Source: Bacteriovoracaceae bacterium UBA6261
GTDB lineage: Bacteria > Bdellovibrionota > Bacteriovoracia > Bacteriovoracales > Bacteriovoracaceae
Direction: 5' to 3'
DNA length: 16,982 bases
Assembly (NCBI GenBank): GCA_002440825.1
Contig: DJVH01000030.1
Coordinates: forward strand, 1-16,982
Position numbers and translations under genes: made by a program. Below the pieces are notes generated by a model. It saw only the letters and a list, made by a program, of their open reading frames with translations. It was not told where the DNA came from and ran no database searches. Positions 12,848 through 16,982 of this stretch are shown here, in pieces (position 1 is the stretch's first letter; every line of letters starts with the position of its first letter).

Positions 12848-14176
12848 TTGAACAATCTTGGTGTATGAAGGCGTTTTAAACTCACTGATCATTTTGGGAA
12901 TAATCACTTTAGTACTGAACTGAGTTTTCTCTTTTTGAGCTTTCAGAAACTCTTCGACAAACATTTCTGCAATCAGGATCACTTTTGACAGAGGCGAAAG
13001 ATCTTCCATATAGAACTTTACGAAGCCTTTGCCTTTTTTCATCCCGTGATGTTGCTTGATCAGAACATCTGCCCCCATCGGGCAACGCTTGTATCCTACA
13101 ACCATCTCGGCAGCAAGTTTAGCATGATTGAGAACATCGTCTTTTTCTTTTTCAGTCAGTTTGTCATTTTCAATCAGATCTCTTTCAATAAAAAGATCCT
13201 GATGCTTCAGATAAATCGGAGCGAGAAAAATATCGTGAAAGAATAAAACGAAATTGATTTTTTCGACTTGAGATTCTCCACCCCACGTAACATTTTTTAT
13301 CATGTGGTAAGCCACGTAAGCGGTAATCATTGAATGAGAAAAAATATAACCGTCTTTATTGGCCATCAAGATAGAAAGAAGTGATTTAAGTCCCGGGCTT
13401 TCGCGAGAAACATCTGCCATGACTTTAGCAGAAGCAGTGGCAATTTCCTGCATCTGCTGCTTGATTTCGTCGCTTGAAAATAAATTGGCGGCGGCAAATT
13501 CATAGCCGTTTGCCAGCGATGAAACTTTTTTCTCTGCAGTGGCTCCCTCAAGGTTCTTCAATGATTCAGTTATTTTCTCGATAATAGTGAGCGAGATTTT
13601 ATTGATAATCTTTAAACGATCTGAGCTGCTTACATACAGATGATCTATCCCGGCCTGCTCTAATGACTTAAGTGGTTCGGCCATGGAATCTTCATTGCGT
13701 ACCAGAAGCTTATAAGTGTTTCCTTCTTTTTTATAAATCGGACAAGGCGCCACTCCCAGACCTTTCAATGGAGGAAAGGAAACCGGATAATAAGAGCCCA
13801 CATTGAGTTCGGCCATTTGCCTGGCCGTCACACCCAAAATTTTTGCTGAAGTCTTTAAAACATTCTGAATATTGAATTTACCGGTGACACCGTAAACGTT
13901 TTCGCGGATGACTTCGTCTTTGGAAGCGCCGGTGACGACCATCGGTATTTTTAAACCGTAAGCATTGAGATGAGCACTGAGCGCTGTTGCGGCCGGTTCT
14001 TTATTGACTGTCTCGAGCGTGACTATGAGTTCGAATTTATTTTTCGCCAGAAGATGTTCAATCGCGGCCGCAACAGATGTGACAAGCACAGTTTCGGCCG
14101 CGAGATATACCTCTAGGTTGAGTACGTACAAAAGATTAATGAATTCGTTGTCAGAGACAACAAGTGTTTTTCTCAT
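12824..14176 (-). CDS. Degenerate receiver plus HD-GYP-like signalling protein
   Basis: The 450-aa product starts with a receiver-like domain (1-118: MRKTLVVSDNEF, FELIVTLETV). At the usual phospho-Asp place (about residues 53-55) it has Thr-Leu-Glu, so ordinary phosphotransfer is unlikely. A middle region of unknown type (120-220) follows. The C-terminal half is an HD-superfamily helical domain with metal-ligand candidates H281 (FSHS), H314-D315 (FFHD), H351 (NHAK) and H376-H377 (QHHG). In HD-GYP c-di-GMP phosphodiesterases the HH is followed by ExxDGxGYP; here it reads GMKKGKGFV, and the later conserved Asp seems to be E404. It may be a c-di-GMP phosphodiesterase of altered specificity, or a binding effector. 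Its ATG lies 3 nt after the stop of the E1 gene, so it is probably translationally coupled. The last 24 bp overlap the opposing hydrolase gene. Confidence 0.75.
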   Translation of the reverse strand: MRKTLVVSDNEFINLLYVLNLEVYLAAETVLVTSVAAAIEHLLAKNKFELIVTLETVNKEPAATALSAHLNAYGLKIPMVVTGASKDEVIRENVYGVTGKFNIQNVLKTSAKILGVTARQMAELNVGSYYPVSFPPLKGLGVAPCPIYKKEGNTYKLLVRNEDSMAEPLKSLEQAGIDHLYVSSSDRLKIINKISLTIIEKITESLKNLEGATAEKKVSSLANGYEFAAANLFSSDEIKQQMQEIATASAKVMADVSRESPGLKSLLSILMANKDGYIFSHSMITAYVAYHMIKNVTWGGESQVEKINFVLFFHDIFLAPIYLKHQDLFIERDLIENDKLTEKEKDDVLNHAKLAAEMVVGYKRCPMGADVLIKQHHGMKKGKGFVKFYMEDLSPLSKVILIAEMFVEEFLKAQKEKTQFSTKVIIPKMISEFKTPSYTKIVQSLVNVPL

Positions 14177-14179
14177 TCA

Positions 14180-16225
14180 TTAGTATTTTAGCAGACTAAC
14201 CATTCCATTATAAATTCTTTCTGTATCCGGCAAAATTGCACGTTCAAGGATTCGGTTAAACCCGACTGGAGTAAACGGAGACCCCACTCTCTTAACCGGA
14301 GCATCGAGATGCTCGAAGGCCTTATCGTTGATGATACCGACAAGCTCCCCACCGAAACCGCCGAAGACCTTATCTTCGTGAACAATCAGGCAGCGGTTCG
14401 TTTTCTTGATGGAATTGATGATCGCTTCTTCATCAAGTGGAATCAGCGAACGAAGATCGATAACTTCAACATCGTATCCCTCTCCTGCCAGTTTTTCTGC
14501 AGCTTCAAGACACATATGTGTTGTGTTCCCGTAAGTGATAACTGTTAAGTCTTTACCCGATCTTCTCACGCGAGCTTTACCGAAAGGCACTTCGAAATCT
14601 TCCGGAATTGGAGTCATGGCCTGCTTTGAGTTATAAAGGGCCTTTGGCTCAAGATAAAGAGTCGGACCTTCGCTTCTCATGGCCGTACGGATAAGTCCGG
14701 CTGCATCGTCAGCAAATGAAGGACAAACGATTCTTACGCCTGGAATCGCTGTCAAAGACCCTTCAAGGTTTTGTGAGTGGTAAAGACCACCACCGATATA
14801 ACCACCAGAAGCTAGTCTGATAAGAATGTTTGGAGTGAAGGCCCCGTTACTTCTCCAGTAATCGTGAGAGCATTCAATATATTGTTCCATCGCAGGCCAG
14901 AAGTAGTCGGCAAATTCAGCACCTTCAACAACCACGCGGATATCTTTTCTGAAACGTGAGAACCCGTTTGCTGTTCCCAGAATGAAGTCTTCAGCAATCG
15001 GCCCGTTGAACACGCGTTCTTTTCCAAATTCCTGCTGCATTCCTTTTGAAACGTTGAAGATCCCGCCTTTTTCCTTGTTGGCCATATCCTGGCCCCAGAT
15101 GAAAGTATTCGGGTTGTGACGGAATTCTTTTTTCAACTGAGCATTGATAGCGTCGATGAATTTCACCGGCTCGCTTGTCTCATTGTGAGTTCCATCCGGA
15201 TATTTTGTCGACACGTAAGGAGTCGGCCACAGGTGATCAAAGATTGAATCAGGGCTTGGATTTGGTGCTTTCATCGCAGCTTTATGTGCTTCAAGCACGA
15301 CTTCTTTCATCTGCTCTTCGATGCCCACAAGTTCTTTTTCAGTGAACACTTTTGCATCGATCAGCTCTTTTCTAAAACGTGGCAATGGATCCTGAGCTTT
15401 TGCTTCAGCTCTTTCATCTTCATCGCGGTACCATTCGTGCTTATCTGAGTTCGAGTGGTTTCCGATACGAACACACATTGCATGAACGATAACCGGCTCA
15501 CATTTTTCAATGGCAATTCTTCTGGCTTCTTCCATCGCACTCATTGAATCGAAAACATCTTTTCCATCGCAGTGGATAATGTTCAGATTGGCAAAGCCTG
15601 TAAAGTTATCCGCTACTCTTTCGTTTGCCGTCTGGTCGCGCTTAGGAACTGAAATCCCATAACCGTTATCCTGGAAAACAAAAATCACCGGAAGTTTTTC
15701 ACATGAAGCTCCATTAATAGCTTCATAACAGTAGCCTTCTGAAACAGAAGATTCACCTTGAGAAGAAATCGCGACACCTTTGTGCTTATAGCGCTTCATC
15801 GCTCTTGCCACACCAACAGCGTGCAGAGTGTGGTTTCCAGTACAAGATGAAACGTTATGAATATTCCATTCTGGTTTTGCGAAGTGGTTACTCATGTGAC
15901 GACCGCCAGAAGCGATATCCGTAGCTTTAGAAATCCCGTTCAGGATAACTTCTTCCGCGCTAAGACCTGCAGACACAGCTGTCAGCATATCGCGGTAGTA
16001 AGGGAAAAGATGATCTTCGCCTCTGGTAAAAGCCTGACCAATCGCAAGCTGAATCCCGTCGTGTCCTGCATAAGGAGCATGGTATGACCAGCCGATCGCC
16101 TGCTTTAAATAATTTGGCGCGCGCTCGTCGAGCATTCTTCCCAGAGTCATCAGCTCGTACCATTTTTTAAGCGTCGCCTTCGGTGTCGATTTTACCGAAT
16201 ATTTTTTTTCTACTTTTGTAAGCAT
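14180..16225 (-). CDS. Fused alpha/beta E1 of a 2-oxoacid (branched-chain type) dehydrogenase
   Basis: The 681-aa product joins the E1 alpha and beta chains of a thiamine-diphosphate 2-oxoacid dehydrogenase in one polypeptide. It should decarboxylate a 2-oxo acid (most likely branched-chain) and reductively acylate the lipoyl group of an E2. The alpha part (about 1-330) has FPYYRDM (74-80) and GGRHMSNHF (107-115). Its ThDP-binding segment runs from QGESSVSEG (156-164) to FQDNGYGIS (184-192); the usual GDG is here GES. The beta part (about 352-681) has NGPIAEDFILG (407-417), with E412 as the ThDP-activating Glu, and GGGLYHSQNLEG (478-489), with H483. The C-terminal half contains VIDLRSLIPLDEE (588-600). 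Length and order match known fused E1 proteins. No E2 or E3 gene is in the window. The start has only a weak GGGG before it. It is divergent from the aldolase gene. Confidence 0.9.
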   Translation of the reverse strand: MLTKVEKKYSVKSTPKATLKKWYELMTLGRMLDERAPNYLKQAIGWSYHAPYAGHDGIQLAIGQAFTRGEDHLFPYYRDMLTAVSAGLSAEEVILNGISKATDIASGGRHMSNHFAKPEWNIHNVSSCTGNHTLHAVGVARAMKRYKHKGVAISSQGESSVSEGYCYEAINGASCEKLPVIFVFQDNGYGISVPKRDQTANERVADNFTGFANLNIIHCDGKDVFDSMSAMEEARRIAIEKCEPVIVHAMCVRIGNHSNSDKHEWYRDEDERAEAKAQDPLPRFRKELIDAKVFTEKELVGIEEQMKEVVLEAHKAAMKAPNPSPDSIFDHLWPTPYVSTKYPDGTHNETSEPVKFIDAINAQLKKEFRHNPNTFIWGQDMANKEKGGIFNVSKGMQQEFGKERVFNGPIAEDFILGTANGFSRFRKDIRVVVEGAEFADYFWPAMEQYIECSHDYWRSNGAFTPNILIRLASGGYIGGGLYHSQNLEGSLTAIPGVRIVCPSFADDAAGLIRTAMRSEGPTLYLEPKALYNSKQAMTPIPEDFEVPFGKARVRRSGKDLTVITYGNTTHMCLEAAEKLAGEGYDVEVIDLRSLIPLDEEAIINSIKKTNRCLIVHEDKVFGGFGGELVGIINDKAFEHLDAPVKRVGSPFTPVGFNRILERAILPDTERIYNGMVSLLKY

Positions 16226-16255
16226 ATAAACCCCGAAAAATTTTTAAGTATTTTA

Positions 16256-16284
16256 TGGTAACAAAATTTTTTTCATTCTACAAT
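16256..16284 (+). promoter_or_regulatory. Candidate promoter for the aldolase gene
   Basis: TACAAT (16279-16284, 5 of 6 matches to the -10) lies 17 nt after TGGTAA (16256-16261, 3 of 6 matches to the -35). The predicted start near 16291 leaves a leader of about 43 nt before the ATG at 16334. The 108-bp divergent region is AT-rich, with A/T runs at 16236-16245 and 16264-16273. A matching promoter for the minus-strand E1 gene was not evident. Confidence 0.3.
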
Positions 16285-16333
16285 TTGTCGACTTAAAAAG
16301 TGCACATCTAACGCTTTAGACAAAGGAGAGATT

Positions 16334-16982
16334 ATGCCAGTTGCAACACCGGACCAATATAAACAAATGCTCGCTAACGCCAAAAAGAATGGATATGCGT
16401 ACCCAGCAATTAACGTCACGTCTATGTCGACGGCAAATGCTGCTTTAAAGGCCTTTGCTGATAAAAAGTCCGACGGCATCATTCAAGTGTCTACAGGCGG
16501 CGGAAAATTTGCTTCCGGCCAGGGGGTTGGAGATATGGCCCTTGGAGCTATTTCATTGGCACAACACGTTCACCTGATGGCCGAAAAATACAATGTGCTG
16601 ATTGCTCTTCACACGGACCACTGTCACCCGCAATACGTAGACAGCTTTATGCTTCCGCTTGTTGCTGAAACTGAAAAAAGAAGAGCGAAAGGTCTTCCCA
16701 ATTTATTTAACTCACATATGTTCGACGGTTCAGAACTTCCATTAACAGAAAATATCAAACAATCCAAAGCTCTTCTTGAGCGCTTTGCCAAAAGCGAACT
16801 GATTCTTGAAGTTGAGACAGGTGTTGTCGGCGGTGAAGAAGATGGTCACAACAATGAACATGCTCCAGCTGATAAACTCTATACAACTCCGGATGAAATG
16901 GTGGAAATTGCCCGCGCGCTTCGCCCTATCGGGACTTTCATGTACGCGGCGACTTTCGGAAACGTTCACGGTGTTTACAAAC
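16334..16982 (+). CDS. fbaA: Class II fructose-bisphosphate aldolase, 3' end cut
   Basis: The first 216 residues of a zinc-dependent class II aldolase are present; the window ends inside the gene, which usually has about 340-360 codons. It cleaves fructose-1,6-bisphosphate to dihydroxyacetone phosphate and glyceraldehyde-3-phosphate (reversible) in glycolysis and gluconeogenesis. Family motifs are YAYPAINVTS (21-30), STGGGKFASG (53-62), ALHTDHCHP (91-99, with D95 and zinc ligand H96), NLFNSHMFDGSELPL (123-137), LEVETGVVGGEEDG (158-171) and FGNVHGVYK (208-216, zinc ligand H212). The EVETGVVGGEEDG form and the DHC spacing match the class IIA type. AGGAGA (16324-16329) lies 4 nt upstream of the ATG. 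It is divergent from the E1 dehydrogenase gene. Confidence 0.94.
   Translation, partial: MPVATPDQYKQMLANAKKNGYAYPAINVTSMSTANAALKAFADKKSDGIIQVSTGGGKFASGQGVGDMALGAISLAQHVHLMAEKYNVLIALHTDHCHPQYVDSFMLPLVAETEKRRAKGLPNLFNSHMFDGSELPLTENIKQSKALLERFAKSELILEVETGVVGGEEDGHNNEHAPADKLYTTPDEMVEIARALRPIGTFMYAATFGNVHGVYK

Overview
The window looks like chromosomal DNA from a Gram-negative bacterium. It has moderately low GC, signal peptides, outer-membrane beta-barrels ending in Phe, a lipoprotein and Shine-Dalgarno starts. The mix of envelope proteins, a class III cyclase, an unusual HD-GYP-like protein, O2-dependent haem synthesis and a fused E1 dehydrogenase would suit the Bdellovibrionota (Bacteriovorax/Peredibacter type). 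That placement is inference from gene content only; no alignment was possible. I see no tRNA, rRNA, insertion sequence, phage gene or CRISPR array.

Layout. (1) 1-975, plus: a 49-codon small ORF with a strong ribosome binding site, then a lipoprotein gene closed by a symmetrical terminator. (2) 1036-2861, minus: hemF and a DMT/EamA exporter with a 3-base (ATGA) overlap. (3) 2932-4400, plus: a DUF3943-like exported protein and a small beta-barrel protein, coupled by TGATG. (4) 4562-9971, plus: exported FecR-domain protein, TPR plus beta-barrel outer-membrane protein, and CHASE2 class III adenylate cyclase; a strong hairpin terminator separates the first gene from the other two. (5) 10052-12847, plus: a SAM methyltransferase, a small secreted HExxH metallopeptidase candidate and a secreted S33-like alpha/beta hydrolase. 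(6) 12824-16225, minus: fused E1 alpha/beta 2-oxoacid dehydrogenase followed 3 nt later by a degenerate receiver plus HD-GYP-like protein, whose end overlaps the hydrolase by 24 bp. (7) 16334 to the edge, plus: class II fructose-bisphosphate aldolase, cut by the window end.

The strongest candidate system is block 4. A periplasmic FecR protein, an outer-membrane barrel with periplasmic TPRs and an inner-membrane cyclase with a periplasmic CHASE2 sensor could form a route from the cell surface to cytoplasmic cAMP. All six catalytic positions expected of an adenylate cyclase are visible. Other points of interest are RNA-level: a 10-bp hairpin burying the ribosome binding site of the hydrolase gene, a small ORF carrying a sequence complementary to both its own and the lipoprotein's ribosome binding site, and two terminators placed directly before start codons.

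Several longest-possible frames start at TTG codons without a ribosome binding site. For those genes I moved the start to the internal ATG that better fits a ribosome binding site or signal peptide (hemF, FecR protein, metallopeptidase). The barrel gene start was moved from one ATG to a second for the same reason.
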